Counted from the first letter of the stretch, positions 11,035-21,819 are shown. The stretch: 64,000 nucleotides of DNA from Phytophthora quininea (GCA_011947345.1 JAAVTG010001040.1:162479-226478), one strand, 5' to 3'. Numbers and translations are program-made. The notes: generated by a model from the sequence alone, not told the origin.

Positions 11035-11516
11035 CATGGCTTGCACATCGGCCATGGTGCCCATTTCTCCGAGCAGTGACAGAGTCTCCAGTCTGTCGTA
11101 GTAGTCGAGTTGTGACATTGATCGCACCATGAGGTCCGCCACCCATGCTTCGCCCACGTCCATGTCAAGTGCGGCAAGTTGCTCACGCAGAGAGATCATG
11201 TACTGCAAGTGCGTCTCGACATCTGCTCCTGGCCGACATGACGCCATCTCCAGCTTCTGACGCAAAGTCCGCTGCGTGTAGAGTGTAGTGACAGCATTTG
11301 CGCGGCCCTCAAATCTTCTTGCCAGGTAATCCCACATCTCCGAGCCGTTGTCAATCTCCACGACTTGTCGTGCCAGTGTGCACGATAGCGAGCTTGAGAT
11401 AATCTTGCCCAGCAGCAATTGTTGACGCTCGAAAGTCCGTTCGGCGTCAGGACCAATCATGCCATCGTGAGTGGTCGTTCCGTCGCAAATGTCATCCAGC
11501 GGTGTATCCGTGACCC
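11035..11516 (-). pseudogene. Copia-type gag, C-terminal part (split by gypsy insertion)
   Basis: The minus-strand frame reads from 11516 down to about 11035 with segments typical of Copia gag: ERQQLLLGKIISSSLS, GSEMWDYLARRFEG and ETHLQYMISLREQLAALDM. Its N-terminal part lies 5.5 kb away at 17069-17248. The two halves are in phase when the gypsy element and one copy of GACCC are removed. Downstream, the reading meets the reverse transcriptase of LINE B near 11034. The rest of the Copia polyprotein is absent. Confidence 0.75.
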
Positions 11517-11822
11517 TGTAGTGTAGATTACCAGCCATGCCCAGCCAGCCGCAGTGGTGGCGACTGGATGGTCTCGTGCACATCAATTCGTAACGCGAGC
11601 CAGGATGACACGGTATCGCAATACGTGATGACCTCCGAGTAGATAACGACATTTGTGTTGACACGACTGTCAACCACCCAACTCCGTGCTCGGGGCACGG
11701 AGTCCCCAAACGATAGATAAGCTCATTGTAGCTCACTTGTCAATTAGCATCTAATAGACTACCGGCCAACTTAGGGAGCTTCGCCGACTCCCCATCGTGT
11801 CTTCATACCTGCAGACACTACA
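11517..11822 (+). repeat. 5' LTR of the gypsy element
   Basis: It begins TGTAGTGTAGATT and ends GACACTACA, just before AAGATATCTTTAG at the start of the internal region. From about 11528 it matches 16780-17068. The preceding five bases are GACCC. The AAGATATCTTTAG segment also follows the presumed LTR end of the second gypsy element at 25419, so it may include the primer-binding region; I could not assign a tRNA. Confidence 0.9.
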
Positions 11823-11858
11823 AAGATATCTTTAGCAGTAAACTGCTGGATCGTGAAG

Positions 11859-12464
11859 ATGGCCACCACGCGATCACAACGCATGGCCCAACAACCAAGT
11901 GATGACACCGGCGCCAGTGCAAATGCATCCAGAGGCAACCAAGGCATCTCATCAAGCACTTCAGTGAGAAGGCGCCAAACTAGTGCTGCCGGAATCGTCC
12001 AGAACACGACGCCACTCTTCACGCCGCTGTTGCCGCCACGTATCACCAGCACTTCACATGCTGCGCTGGTGCAATGGCGCAAGGACCGCCGTGAGTACGA
12101 GGAGACGGCTCGGAACCGCGCGAAGGACGGCGCGACAGACATCATCACACCAATCAAGGCAACGTTTGATCAAGGACTTCTGAAACTTTGGTGCCGGCTC
12201 CGTTGGCGCATGTCGATCGACGACGTCACCGATGTCCACATTTTGGCAGAAGTCGACAAGATCATCGAGTCAGTGAAGAACAACAGCGTTCCCGACATTG
12301 ACCACGAGATGCGTGCCAGGCTACGCATGGATCTCAAGGAGACCGATGTCAACGAACGAGTCATACAGTACTTCAAGTTGTGTCATGACATTATCGACGA
12401 CAACGGATGGAGCTCTTTTTCCGTGATGACACTGGAAGAAAGCAGTTATGCCGCATCCTGCTAG
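11859..12464 (+). CDS. gypsy gag, N-terminal part
   Basis: The first ATG after the 5' LTR is at 11859 and the frame reads MATTRSQRMAQQPSDD. It contains TPLFTPLLPPRITSTSHAAL, which recurs in the decayed element at 25610, and an alpha-helical capsid-like region with LAEVDKIIESVKNN. The frame stops at 12464, but the downstream frame takes over at the T run 12416-12420, so gag and pol probably form one polyprotein with one base missing here. Confidence 0.8.
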   Translation: MATTRSQRMAQQPSDDTGASANASRGNQGISSSTSVRRRQTSAAGIVQNTTPLFTPLLPPRITSTSHAALVQWRKDRREYEETARNRAKDGATDIITPIKATFDQGLLKLWCRLRWRMSIDDVTDVHILAEVDKIIESVKNNSVPDIDHEMRARLRMDLKETDVNERVIQYFKLCHDIIDDNGWSSFSVMTLEESSYAASC

Positions 12465-14821
12465 CGTCTCTAGAGCCCCAAGCTTTGAAGGACGATGTGG
12501 AACGTACAATTCGCTTTCAGAAGCGCAAGGCGAAAGAGGACGAAATCATTCTCCATGATTTGATCCTCGAAAAGGCATTAGAGCAGGAAAAGGACTTCCA
12601 GAGGCAAAAACGCGACAAACGCGGGCGAGCTGAAGATGAAACCAGGCGTACACTGCCTGTGGAGCATGCAAACAGTGCGAAGCGAGCTCGGATTATTACC
12701 AAGTCTGTTGCTAAGGACGCCCGCCAGCAAGCGAAGTCTCCGGTTGACCGACCCAAAGTGCCGCCAACGCCATGCCCACACTGCGAAGGTATGCACTGGC
12801 TGTCGGAATGTGACAAGGCCACTGATGATCAAAAGGCTGACATCCGTCGGAAGCTTCGCGCACAGCGAGTCAATGATGGGAACAAGAAATCTTCTGCTCG
12901 TCTCAAACGTTTAAGAGAATGTCTTCCAACCGATGACAAGGTGGTGACGTTGAATGGGGTGCTGACGGTGCCCTACTGCGCAGACACTGGTGCGGACAGA
13001 ACTGCTGTTAGTCGTCAGCACGTTGTCGAACTGCAGCAGAGTGACCCATCCGTCGTGATCAAGAATTTGCCTTCCCCAGTAGTAAATGTTGGCGTGGGCG
13101 AACATGAAATCCTGTGCACGGCATCTATCGATCTCCGTCTTCTCCTCAATACGGCAGCTGGACAAGTTGTGTTAAGTGACCCAGTCGAATGCTTGATCAT
13201 CGAAGATGATGAACCAGAGTTCATCCTTGGTGCCGATGTACTGAGATCACTTGGGATCGACGTCGACCACCAACTTGAGCAGCTGGCATCTCGAGGAGAT
13301 GACGCTGATGATGGCGAGGACGAGCTGTTGGACGATATGCACATTGCTGCTGAACCCACCTCTATCAATGAGCTGGATGTGGCCCTCGGCAAAATGCTAG
13401 AGAAGGCCTTGCAAGAAGGTTTTCCGCGCAGACTGGAGGACAGGCTCCGTGCAATTGTGCACAAACATGACATTTGGAGGTTGGAACTTGGCAGGGATCC
13501 ACCAGCCAAGGTCGAACCACTGCAAATTCGACTGAAGCCACAGGCGAAAGCCATCAAGAGCAAACCACGCGCTTACCCACCGGCTGTGCGTAGTTTTATG
13601 AGGGAATTCAACGCGAAGCTCGTTGAGCTGGGCTGGGTGTATGAAAACCCCAATAGCCGCTGGGCAAGCCCAGTGCTTCCAGTCACCAAGAGAGGTGAAA
13701 ATGGCGATGAGTACCGCCAGACCTGTGATTATCGCCTGGTCAACGACATGATTGAGGCTTTGATCAGCACGATGCCACATATGGTTACACTACTGGAGCA
13801 CACCCGTGGTAAGAAGCATTTCGGGCTTTTCGATCTTTTAAAGGGCTTCTGGCAACTGCCCTTGGATGTTTTAAGCCAGGAGGTCATGTCGTACATCACC
13901 GACTCCAAGATTTTCACTCCACGCCGCGTGCCACAAGGGTATTGCGACGCTGCTGTGCATTTTCAGCGGATTATGGAAGCATGTTTTGAGGGACTGCTTT
14001 ACAAGTTCCTGATAATCTGGATCGATGACCTGCTTTTATTTGCCGAAGACATTGATACTTACCTCGTTAAGCTTGAGGAATTCTTCGATTTGGTCGCCGC
14101 TTTCGGACTGAAGCTTAGTGCGAAGAAGAGCAGCTTGTACCAAGCCTCCGTTAAGTGGTGTGGACGCCTTATCAGCTGCGAAGGAGTTGCTCATGACCCC
14201 GCTAGAATTGACGCGCTTACAGCTATGCCTTATCCTACTACGGCTGGACAGCTGCAACAGTTTTTGTGTGCCTCAAACTGGATGAGGGAATCAATCATCG
14301 ACTACGCGCGTGCAGTCGAGCCTTTGCAGACGCTACTTGATGATGCTTTAAAGAGTGGCAAGCGAACCAAACGCGTTGCGGCAGGGATTGCCATCGTGTT
14401 GAGTGAGGCAGAGCGTCATGCGTACGACAAGGTCAAGACGTTGTTGGCTAGTGCTGCGACTCTAGCGCTGCCAGATGACAATGCCACTACCTGCATGTTC
14501 ACGGATGCCTCGGACACAGGCTTTGCAGTCGTCATCACTCAAGTATCTGACTTCGACCCCAAGACTTCCATTACAGCACAGCAACACAAGTTGCTGACGT
14601 GTGTTAGTGGAACTTTTCGTGGAGCTCAGCTGAATTGGTCCGTGATTGAAAAGGAGTCGTATCCTATTGTGCTCGCGTGCGATAAGCTAGACTATCTGCT
14701 TCTGCGAGCCAAACCTTTTCGTCTCTACTGCGATCATAGAAACTTGATACACGTTTTCGCCCCACACGCCAGCGTCAAGAAGCACATTAGGGGAAACTGC
14801 TGCGCTGGGCGATCAAGCTGA
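12407..14821 (+). CDS. gypsy gag C-terminus, zinc knuckle, protease, reverse transcriptase, RNase H
   Basis: A zinc knuckle of the form C-x2-C-x3-H-x4-C (CPHCEGMHWLSEC) is at about 12772-12810. An aspartic protease active site, YCADTGADRTAVS, follows near 12975. Reverse transcriptase runs from about 13590 to 14180 with RWASPVLPVTKR, FGLFDLLKGFWQLPL, VPQGYCDAAVHFQ and the catalytic block IIWIDDLLLF. RNase H follows with MFTDASDTGFAVVITQ near 14495 and DHRNLIHVF near 14735. The frame is lost at the G run 14790-14793. The product copies element RNA into DNA inside virus-like particles. Confidence 0.9.
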   Translation: MELFFRDDTGRKQLCRILLASLEPQALKDDVERTIRFQKRKAKEDEIILHDLILEKALEQEKDFQRQKRDKRGRAEDETRRTLPVEHANSAKRARIITKSVAKDARQQAKSPVDRPKVPPTPCPHCEGMHWLSECDKATDDQKADIRRKLRAQRVNDGNKKSSARLKRLRECLPTDDKVVTLNGVLTVPYCADTGADRTAVSRQHVVELQQSDPSVVIKNLPSPVVNVGVGEHEILCTASIDLRLLLNTAAGQVVLSDPVECLIIEDDEPEFILGADVLRSLGIDVDHQLEQLASRGDDADDGEDELLDDMHIAAEPTSINELDVALGKMLEKALQEGFPRRLEDRLRAIVHKHDIWRLELGRDPPAKVEPLQIRLKPQAKAIKSKPRAYPPAVRSFMREFNAKLVELGWVYENPNSRWASPVLPVTKRGENGDEYRQTCDYRLVNDMIEALISTMPHMVTLLEHTRGKKHFGLFDLLKGFWQLPLDVLSQEVMSYITDSKIFTPRRVPQGYCDAAVHFQRIMEACFEGLLYKFLIIWIDDLLLFAEDIDTYLVKLEEFFDLVAAFGLKLSAKKSSLYQASVKWCGRLISCEGVAHDPARIDALTAMPYPTTAGQLQQFLCASNWMRESIIDYARAVEPLQTLLDDALKSGKRTKRVAAGIAIVLSEAERHAYDKVKTLLASAATLALPDDNATTCMFTDASDTGFAVVITQVSDFDPKTSITAQQHKLLTCVSGTFRGAQLNWSVIEKESYPIVLACDKLDYLLLRAKPFRLYCDHRNLIHVFAPHASVKKHIRGNCCAGRSS

Positions 14822-16481
14822 TGTCCTACCGTTACGTTATCGAGCACGTGGAAGGAACCTTGAATGTCTGGGCGGACATGCTCTCACGATGGGCTGGCCA
14901 ACCCACCGTGACGATCAAGACAAAGCGTCTCACTCGACGTGGGCGAAAGCCCAAGGGCGTGACTGAAAAGCCAAGTGCACAAGTCATTCTACGACCGCTT
15001 GATGACACAGGATTCATCTGGCCATCGCTGGACGAGATTGCCACCGCCCAACAGAAGTATCGACCACCACCCGGAGCTGTCAAGGACTCTAGCAATGCAC
15101 TGCGAATCAACAACGCACTTTGGATTCCCCGAGCATGCGCAGACTTAATCAGACGCCTGTGCATTGTTGCTCATTGCGGAGCCCAAGGTCATCGAGGGGA
15201 GCAGGCCATGGTCAACCATCTGCGCCGACTGTTCCACATCGCCGACATCCACCGTGTCGTACACGCGTTCGTGTCGACATGCCTGTTGTGCCCCCACGTC
15301 AAAGGTGGACGAATTATTCGTCGACCGTGGGGCGAGACAATCGAATGCGATGAACGCAACGGAGTCCTGCATTGGGATTTTCTTTTCATTGGTGAATCCT
15401 TCGGCAGCAGCAAATACCTACTCGTGCTGAAAGACCATGCTACGCATTTCTGCGAGCTAGTAGTATGCGATGCAGCCGACAGCGCCGTGGCAACAGCAGC
15501 CATCTTGGATTGGCACAGTCGATTCGGAGCCCCGCCGGTTTGGGTTAGTGATAACGGTAGCCACTTTAAAAACGAGGTGGTGGCCGAGTTATCCCGGCGA
15601 CTCAAGACGCGCCAGAAATTTACGGTCGCTTACAGCCCATGGATAAACGGGTCGGTAGAGCGTGTCAATCGTGATGTGCTACAAGTTTTGCGTGCGATGG
15701 TGTTGGAGTACAAGATCTCTACCAAGGACTGGGTCTACCTAGTTCCGCTTGTGCAGTCGAGCCTTAACCATACTGCTATGCCATCACTCGGCAACCGAGC
15801 TCCCACGGAGCTATTCACGGGGCTGCCATGTCCGACGCCCCTAGCCGAGTTCTACGACGCCAGCACCAAGAAGCTGGTTAAGCTGCCGCAAACAACAACT
15901 GCGATCTCTGAGCACCTGGCCACATTGCGCTCAAGCTTGCGAGAGATGCACAAGCCCGTTGCCGACCAGCGCCTCAAGCAGCGCCTCCTCAACAAGAAAA
16001 GGGAGCGGGGCGAGAACACCGTCAACTTTGACGTGGGGACTACGTCCTCCGCTCCCGTGTTGATGAGAAGAAAGGCAACAAGCTCCTCGTCACATGGCAA
16101 GGACCCTACAAGGTGGACCGAGCGGGCTCTCACTCGTTCCGAGTGAGCCACCTCGTCACAGGAGATGAGCTGGATGTCCACCCGTCACGTCTTAAGTTCT
16201 ACATGGACAATAGTTTGGACGTGACCGAGGAGATACTCGAACATGTGGCTGCCCAGGGCATCATATTGGCCATCGATCAGCTTAAAAGCATCGAAGGAAC
16301 TCCTCCATCAACGACTACGAGATACTAGTGGGCTGGAAAGGCCTAGAGTCTGTAGAAGACTCGTGGGAACCGCTGACTTCCCTAGCTAAAGAAGTTAATG
16401 TTCTACTAGGTCAGTACATCCAAAAACAGGATGCCAAGGTACGCAAGTACTGGACAAGCGTTCATACCAAATTTCAATAAA
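14821..16481 (+). CDS. gypsy integrase and chromodomain
   Basis: An HHCC zinc-binding region (AHCGAQGHRGEQAM, then CLLCPHV) precedes the catalytic core. The core residues are visible in LHWDFLFIGES (Asp), VSDNGSHFKN (Asp) and NGSVERVNRDV (Glu). The frame breaks at G run 16035-16038 and at A run 16284-16287. Beyond these lie GPYKVDRAG, HPSRLKFY and a chromodomain with EILVGWKGLESVEDSWEPL near 16320-16370, ending with a stop at 16479-16481. Chromodomains direct integration toward particular chromatin; that is family knowledge, not seen here. Confidence 0.88.
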
Positions 16482-16765
16482 AAGCTCTAGTAGTTTTGTC
16501 GCAATCAACATTTGTTTGCTATGTATCAATTCCTGCTTACTACCATGTAGTATCAGCAATGAGCATTACATTCGTGGTTTTCCCAGCGAAAACTATCTCA
16601 TATTGGCTCCGATATATACCGCTACAGATCAACTTCAACGCGTTGAACCTGTAACACCTGTGATACGGCCGGTCCATGGATACGTCGGACCGTTACTACC
16701 ACCGACTTGGGTTACATAAACCCAACACGTATAACTGCTCCTACCTGGACAAGTCTTGGGGGCAG

Positions 16766-17068
16766 TGTAGAGATTACCAGCCATGCCCAGCCAGCCGCAG
16801 TGGTGGCGACTGGATGGTCTCGTGCACATCAATTCGTAACGCGAGCCAGGATGACACGGTATCGCAATACGTGATGACCTCCGAGTAGATAACGACATTT
16901 GTGTTGACACGACTGTCAACCACCCAACTCCGTGCTCGGGGCACGGAGTCCCCAAACGATAGATAAGCTCATTGTAGCTCACTTGTCAATTAGCATCTAA
17001 TAGACTACCGGCCAACTTAGGGAGCTTCGCCGACTCCCCATCGTGTCTTCATACCTGCAGACACTACA
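16766..17068 (+). repeat. 3' LTR of the gypsy element
   Basis: It begins TGTAGAGATTACC and ends GACACTACA, followed by the target duplication GACCC. It is preceded by a purine-rich stretch ending TTGGGGGCAG, a plausible polypurine tract. It differs from the 5' LTR only by a short indel in the first 16 bases as far as I can see. Confidence 0.88.
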
Positions 17069-17262
17069 GACCCTAACTTCGACACAACGCAGGTAACGCA
17101 GGTAACGCATCATCTGACGTGAGAACAGAGGCCAGTCTCGGCCACTCCAGTTCACAGGGCGACCGTCCTTGTTCCACTTGACGTCTGGCGCGTTCGGCGC
17201 TGCAGCCCCAGCACCACCAGCGCGACCTCTTGGGCTTGTTGGGCTCATAACCCTGTTCAATC
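17069..17262 (-). pseudogene. Copia-type gag N-terminus and primer-binding region
   Basis: On the minus strand the frame starts at ATG 17248 (MSPTSPRGRAGGAG) and reads NKDGRPVNWSGRDWPLFSRQ before meeting the gypsy insertion at 17073. It continues in phase at 11516. The bases just before and over the start read GGGTTATGAGCCC, the usual form of a Copia primer-binding site, so the LTR end should be about 17262. The LTR's outer end is not clear. Confidence 0.7.
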
Positions 17263-17591
17263 GCGGCACAAGCAGCTCCTACAGGTACGTGAGAGTCGAG
17301 AGGAGTAGTTTGAACTTTTTGCTAACTTGTTTCTTCTGCAGCAGCTCCTCCTGCTTCCACTTGCACTGTCCAGTGCGGATTCAACTCTGAGGCTCCACGC
17401 CTCGTGCTACAAACATGCATACAAGCTACAGCATACTATTCCTTCTTTCCTGAGTCCCTTTCGCTGCCGCTTGTCCCTGTCTTCCTTCACCTTTCGCAGC
17501 ATCCGTCGCTGCCAAACTTCAGCAGTGTCCAACTGACTTGAGCGACCAGGCCACCGTCGCAACACGATCAAGTCACTTGAGTTCGCCAGCC

Positions 17592-17610
17592 TCACTTTTC
17601 AATTTGCTTT
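17592..17610 (+). promoter_or_regulatory. Oomycete-type initiator upstream of RXLR1
   Basis: TCACTTTTCAATTTGCTTT fits the oomycete initiator form TCAYTYYNCAWTTT. It is about 40-60 bases before the ATG at 17651. The same motif at the same distance precedes RXLR2, and close variants precede the other paralogues. Confidence 0.6.
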
Positions 17611-17650
17611 CGCACACTCAAGCTCTTCAGTCACCCCTTCCAGCTTCACC

Positions 17651-18180
17651 ATGCGCGTCAGCTCTATCCTGCTCATGGCCGCCACCACTCTCCTCGCCAG
17701 CACTGCAGCTGCCATCTCGGAGAAAAACTTTCATCCGTGAACTTGGTCAATGCCGTCGATGCGGTCGACGCACCCAAGAGGTTTTTGAGGACGTCCAAGA
17801 ACCAAGATAACTCCGACCTAAAGGACAGCGGTGACGACGACGACCAGGACTCCGACAATGATGATCAGAACGGTGAAGAGCGCATGTTCTCGATCAACGG
17901 CATCTCGCCAAAGGTGCTCATGTCTGAGGATGATGCCATCAAGGCCGCTCAAGCCTTCACCAAGTCGAAAGGCGGAAAGGTAAAGCTCATGGAAGACATT
18001 TCAAAAGTGCCAGGTGCAGAAGGCCGAATCAACAACTCGGTCGAGAACAAACTGACTTTGAATCAAGTCAAGACACTCTTCGAGGGCAAGCAAATCGACG
18101 AGAACACGAAGAAGACGATCAACCTGTACAAGGCAGTGTTGCTGCGGAACCATCAAAGCGGAGTTGCTGCCCACCATTAG
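17651..18180 (+). CDS. RXLR1: secreted RXLR-EER effector, one base missing
   Basis: ATG at 17651 opens a signal peptide (MRVSSILLMAATTLL). The frame is lost at the A run 17723-17727 and resumes one base out of phase to the stop at 18178-18180. Read through, it has RFLR near 17780 and an acidic stretch ending GEER near 17875, then a WY-type helical domain with AEGRINNSV and a closing TINLYKAVLLRNHQSG. RXLR-EER proteins enter host plant cells and suppress immunity; this is family knowledge. The break looks like a base-calling error because the rest is well conserved, but a true null allele cannot be excluded. Length would be about 176 residues. Confidence 0.8.
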
Positions 18181-18911
18181 AATGGGATTGCCCAAGCATC
18201 ACATCGTTGATCTAGTTCGGACGTAGGATCAGACACACCAATGCTCGCTTTGAACCTCTCATCGTTTCCATCCGCATTTCAATCGTGGATGTCATGGCCC
18301 TGAATCAGTGCGAACAAATATCATAGGACCGGCGGTAAAACGAGCTGTGTGAAGCTCCTGGTTGGCTCCTCCGAGATCACCACCGTCTCAAAAATGCTCA
18401 CAAAACTGATGCCTCATTCTCGTGATGGAAAGGACAGGATGAAGTCCAGTCGAGAACTGCAGTCGATTCAGCTCCAGAGGACGCTGCAGGCACATCCGAA
18501 TGGTTTCATTTTTCCCTGTTGCTGTACCCGAGCGGCGCGTTTGCACGATTTCGCTTTGGAGTGATATTCGGGTGCGGAACTTTTTCGCGAAATAGTTTGT
18601 TGCGCTTTCGAATATACACTTCAAAAGGCTACCCTAAAAGTATTTGTATATAATTCGGATGACCTATCTTCTTGTGGGATGCCGTCCGAGTACTTAATTC
18701 TATCACTAGTAGTAGCTACTGGGCAAAAGCTGCAAACAAGTTTGTTAACTTCACATTCAAATATCCCATTCAATCATCATACAACAGATCGGATTTCAGA
18801 ATAACAAATACTCCCTAACACTGAGAACAACCAGGAAACAAGTTAATCATCTGAATCAACTTCAAAACGCGCGATCACGGTTGCCGTGGTAGCGGTAGAA
18901 AGTTGACGTGT
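18181..18911 (+). other. Intergenic, no supported gene
   Basis: AT-rich, with only short open frames. A frame at 18349-18564 contains LQRTLQAHPNGF, faintly like the tail of the effector fragment at 24216-24476, but this is too weak to call. Confidence 0.4.
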
Positions 18912-19211
18912 ATGTCAATAAGTGATGTTCATTTCTTCAGCGCTAATAACCTCATTCGACTGCTCACCAAAGCCTCGGCACGTGTCCTGCACTGGTCGCT
19001 GATGAAGGAGTTCGAGATAACAGAAAACGGCAAGAAAACGCTGGAGAACCTCGTTGGTAAAGTTACCGCATGGCAAGAAAAGTCGGGGAGGTATGCGTGG
19101 CCGGTTCGCTTTTCTGAAGGTGACGTCATCGTAATGCAATGCGAGGAGCTAGCAAACGTTTTCGCTCGAAGCCACTCGCTTGGCCTCAACATCACGAACA
19201 CGCCTGAGTAG
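18912..19211 (+). CDS. Unrecognised small ORF
   Basis: An ATG at 18912 opens about 99 residues ([18 protein letters not shown]...) with a mixed helical composition including [18 protein letters not shown] do not recognise it. It has no signal peptide or transmembrane segment. It lies between RXLR1 and the truncated ATP-citrate lyase, so it could be a gene fragment. Confidence 0.25.
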   Translation: MSISDVHFFSANNLIRLLTKASARVLHWSLMKEFEITENGKKTLENLVGKVTAWQEKSGRYAWPVRFSEGDVIVMQCEELANVFARSHSLGLNITNTPE

Positions 19212-19339
19212 GAGACTGCCAAACCTTACTTCAACTCGATCCACAATTCATCATCTCAATATATTTTTCGTACTCGCACTTCCACCATTTATCGGGCTTT
19301 ACTCCAGATTTACTCGAAAGTAATATTCCCCCCTCAAGC

Positions 19340-20860
19340 CCCCACGCCATCATTGCCGAGGGCGTGCCGGAGCAGCAGTCGCGTCTGATTGCCAAGAAGG
19401 CTCGGGAGTTGAACGTGGGTCTTATCGGCCCCGCCACCGTCGGCGGCATCAAGCCTGGCTGCCTGCGTATCGGCAACACTGGCGGCATGCTGGACAACAT
19501 TGTGCAGTCCAAGCTGTACCGTCCTGGTAGCGTAGCGTACGTGTCCAAGTCGGGCGGTATGTCAAACGAGCTCAACAACATTGTGTCGCAGACGACGGAC
19601 GGCGTGTACGAGGGTGTGGCCATCGGCGGTGACAAGTACCCTGGCTCCACGTTCATCCAGCACCTGCTGCGCTACGAGGCGAACCCCGAAGTGAAGATGA
19701 TGGTGCTTCTTGGCGAGGTCGGCGGCACCGACGAGTTCGCCGTCTGCCGCGCCATCCAGTCGGGCGCCATCAAGAAGCCGGTGGTGGCCTGGTGCATTGG
19801 CACGTGCGCCAAGATCTTCCCGTTCGAGGTGCAGTTCGGCCACGCCGGCGCTTGCGCGACGGGCGAGTCCGAGACTGCGTCGGCAAAGAACGCTGCTCTT
19901 GCTGCGGCCGGCGCCATCGTGCCGGAGAACTTCGACCAGTTCGGCAACGCCATCCGCAAGCAGTTCGACTCGATGGTTGCGTCTGGCGCCATCGTGCCGC
20001 GTCCGGAGGTGCCGGTGCCCAAGGTGCCGATGGACTACGCGTGGGCCAAGAACCTCGGCCTCATCCGTAAGCCGGCCAACTTCATCTCGTCGATCTCCGA
20101 CGACCGTGGAGAGGAGCTCCGTTACGCCGGCACCCCCATCTCCAAGGTGTTCGAGGAGGACATGGGCGTTGGCGGTGTCATTGGCCTGTTGTGGTTCAAG
20201 CGCCACCTGCCGCCCTACGCTGCCAAGTTCATCGAGATGGTGCTCATGGTCACGGCTGACCACGGTCCGGCCGTGTCGGGCGCCCACAACACCATTGTGA
20301 CTGCTCGTGCTGGCAAGGACTTGATCTCGTCGCTCATCTCGGGTCTCGTGACGATCGGCCCCCGTTTCGGTGGTGCGCTGGACAAGGCCGCCGAGATGTT
20401 CGCCAGTGCGCACGACTCGGGCATGTCTGCGACCGACTTTGTGGTGGACATGCGCAAGCAGAACAAGCTCATCATGGGCATCGGCCACCGCATCAAGTCC
20501 CTGTCCAACCCGGACAAGCGCGTGACGATCATCAAGGAGTTCGCCCAGCAGAACTTCCCGTCCACGGACGTGCTCAACTTCGCGCTGGAGGTGGAGCAGG
20601 TGACCACCAAGAAGCGCAGCAACCTGATCCTGAACGTGGACGGCTGCATCGCCGTCTGCTTCGTGGACCTGCTGCGCAACTGCGGCGTCTTCACGCTCGA
20701 GGAGGCCAACGAGCAGATCGAGCACGGCTGCCTCAACGGCCTGTTCGTGCTGGGCCGCAGCATCGGCTTCATCGGCCACTTCCTCGACCAGAAGCGTCTC
20801 AAGCAGCCGCTGTACCGTCACCCGTGGGACGACATCTCGTACCTGAACGAGGAGTTCTAG
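19340..20860 (+). pseudogene. ACLY: ATP-citrate lyase, C-terminal half (5'-truncated copy)
   Basis: The frame encodes about 500 residues matching the C-terminal half of ATP-citrate lyase, starting at [13 protein letters not shown], which corresponds to about residue 600 of the animal enzyme. Visible features are [12 protein letters not shown], the phosphohistidine loop [10 protein letters not shown], and the citrate-synthase-like part with [35 protein letters not shown] and [17 protein letters not shown]. The full enzyme makes cytosolic acetyl-CoA from citrate, ATP and CoA. No ATG fits the start and no first half is found upstream, so it cannot be a complete gene here. Its frame is unbroken and strongly GC-biased at third positions, unlike its neighbours, suggesting a recent partial duplication or a mis-join. 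Confidence 0.85.
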
Positions 20861-20980
20861 AGAGAGACAAAGAGAGGAGTGCTGGCGGACATTTTACATA
20901 CCGGTACATTCTCCGCAAGCAGGTAGATGCTAAGTAGTAACGACGAGCTATGTGTCCATGTTTTGCCCTGTTCTTCTTCA

Positions 20981-21819
20981 TCATGCACTCGCGGCGACAG
21001 GAACCGACACTTCATCGCTCGAGTGAAGTCGCTGAATGGCCTTGCGAATGCGAAGTCTGTGTGCGAACTTGGCGATCCCCACCTCACTCATGGCCTGGTC
21101 CACGTCGTCGTCGCTTTCGAGCTGAGCCAGATCGGCCAGTGTCAAGAACCCGTGCGCTTGCAGTTGTTTGGCGTACACGCAGTACTCCTCCGCCCTCGAG
21201 ACGTCGATCTGTGCCAGCCACTCCACCAGCGGTGCACTGTCATCCACATCGCACTCTTCATCTTGCAGATCCAACAGAGCAGGAGGCTCCACCCCGTCTT
21301 CTCCGGAGGAGCGATGGATCCGTGAGCCAGCAGCTCGTCCACACTCAGTTTCCTCGCAGCTTCGGCGTCCAGCGTCTCGACCGACTTGGCGGGCTTCCTG
21401 GACTTGGTCGACTCGAGGATTTCGTCCAGAGCCTTCTCGGTGTCACTGGCCAACGTTGAAAAGGCCTCCTGCTCCTTCTCGGGACTGGGTCTCCGCCACT
21501 GGGCCGGACTGCTTTGGGCTCGAGCTCTCTCCATGAGTTTGCGCTGTTTCCAACGAGATAGTGGCAGCTGGTTCGGGGTTGGAGCGACGGGTCCCCATTT
21601 GACGGTCGCGACACTGCTGACGCCGCTCTGCATGACTCGTCGTCGCAGCTCCATCATGGCTGCCTCGGAGAAGCGCTCGTCCTGGGACAGCAGAGCTTCC
21701 TGTTGCTCCTCGGCGAACTGCACGCGACGCTGCCGTAACCAGCTGAAGCACGTGGTGAAGGCCGATGTTACGTTAGACAAGGCTTCGGACGCCGCTTCTC
21801 GAGGTAGCCCGAACAACAC
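20981..21819 (-). CDS. SAM-domain protein, one base missing
   Basis: Two minus-strand frames (21819-21296, then 21292-20981) join if one base is missing from the run at 21292-21295. The first has SNVTSAFTTCFSWLRQRRVQ, a coiled region and SVDELLAHGSIAPPEK. The second carries a sterile alpha motif: LVEWLAQIDVSRAEEY, LQAHGFLTLADLAQL and GIAKFAHRLRIRKAIQRL. SAM domains mediate protein or RNA contacts; no enzyme activity is suggested. The start is unresolved: no ATG begins the long frame, ATG 21657 is internal, and an upstream exon is possible. It is convergent with the ATP-citrate lyase fragment. Confidence 0.6.

Larger units (their letters stand above)
11517..17068 (+). mobile_element. Nearly intact Ty3/gypsy chromovirus-like element
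   Basis: The element is a 5.55-kb LTR retrotransposon with two LTRs of about 305 bp, TG...CA ends and the 5-bp target duplication GACCC at 11512-11516 and 17069-17073. It inserted into a Copia gag gene in the opposite orientation. Internal order is gag with zinc knuckle, protease, reverse transcriptase, RNase H, integrase, chromodomain, which is the gypsy order. All its frame breaks coincide with mononucleotide runs. The two LTRs look the same apart from the first bases, so insertion was recent. Confidence 0.92.

Noticed and set aside
12407..16481. Programmed ribosomal frameshifting in the gypsy element
   Set aside because: Breaks occur at five different runs, some in the middle of domains, and the same kind of break is found in housekeeping genes. 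Missing bases explain all of them.
19562..20821. Long minus-strand frame (419 codons) opposite ATP-citrate lyase
   Set aside because: Its His/Arg/Asp-rich composition is the mirror of a GC3-rich gene. It has no domain, and the plus strand clearly encodes the enzyme.
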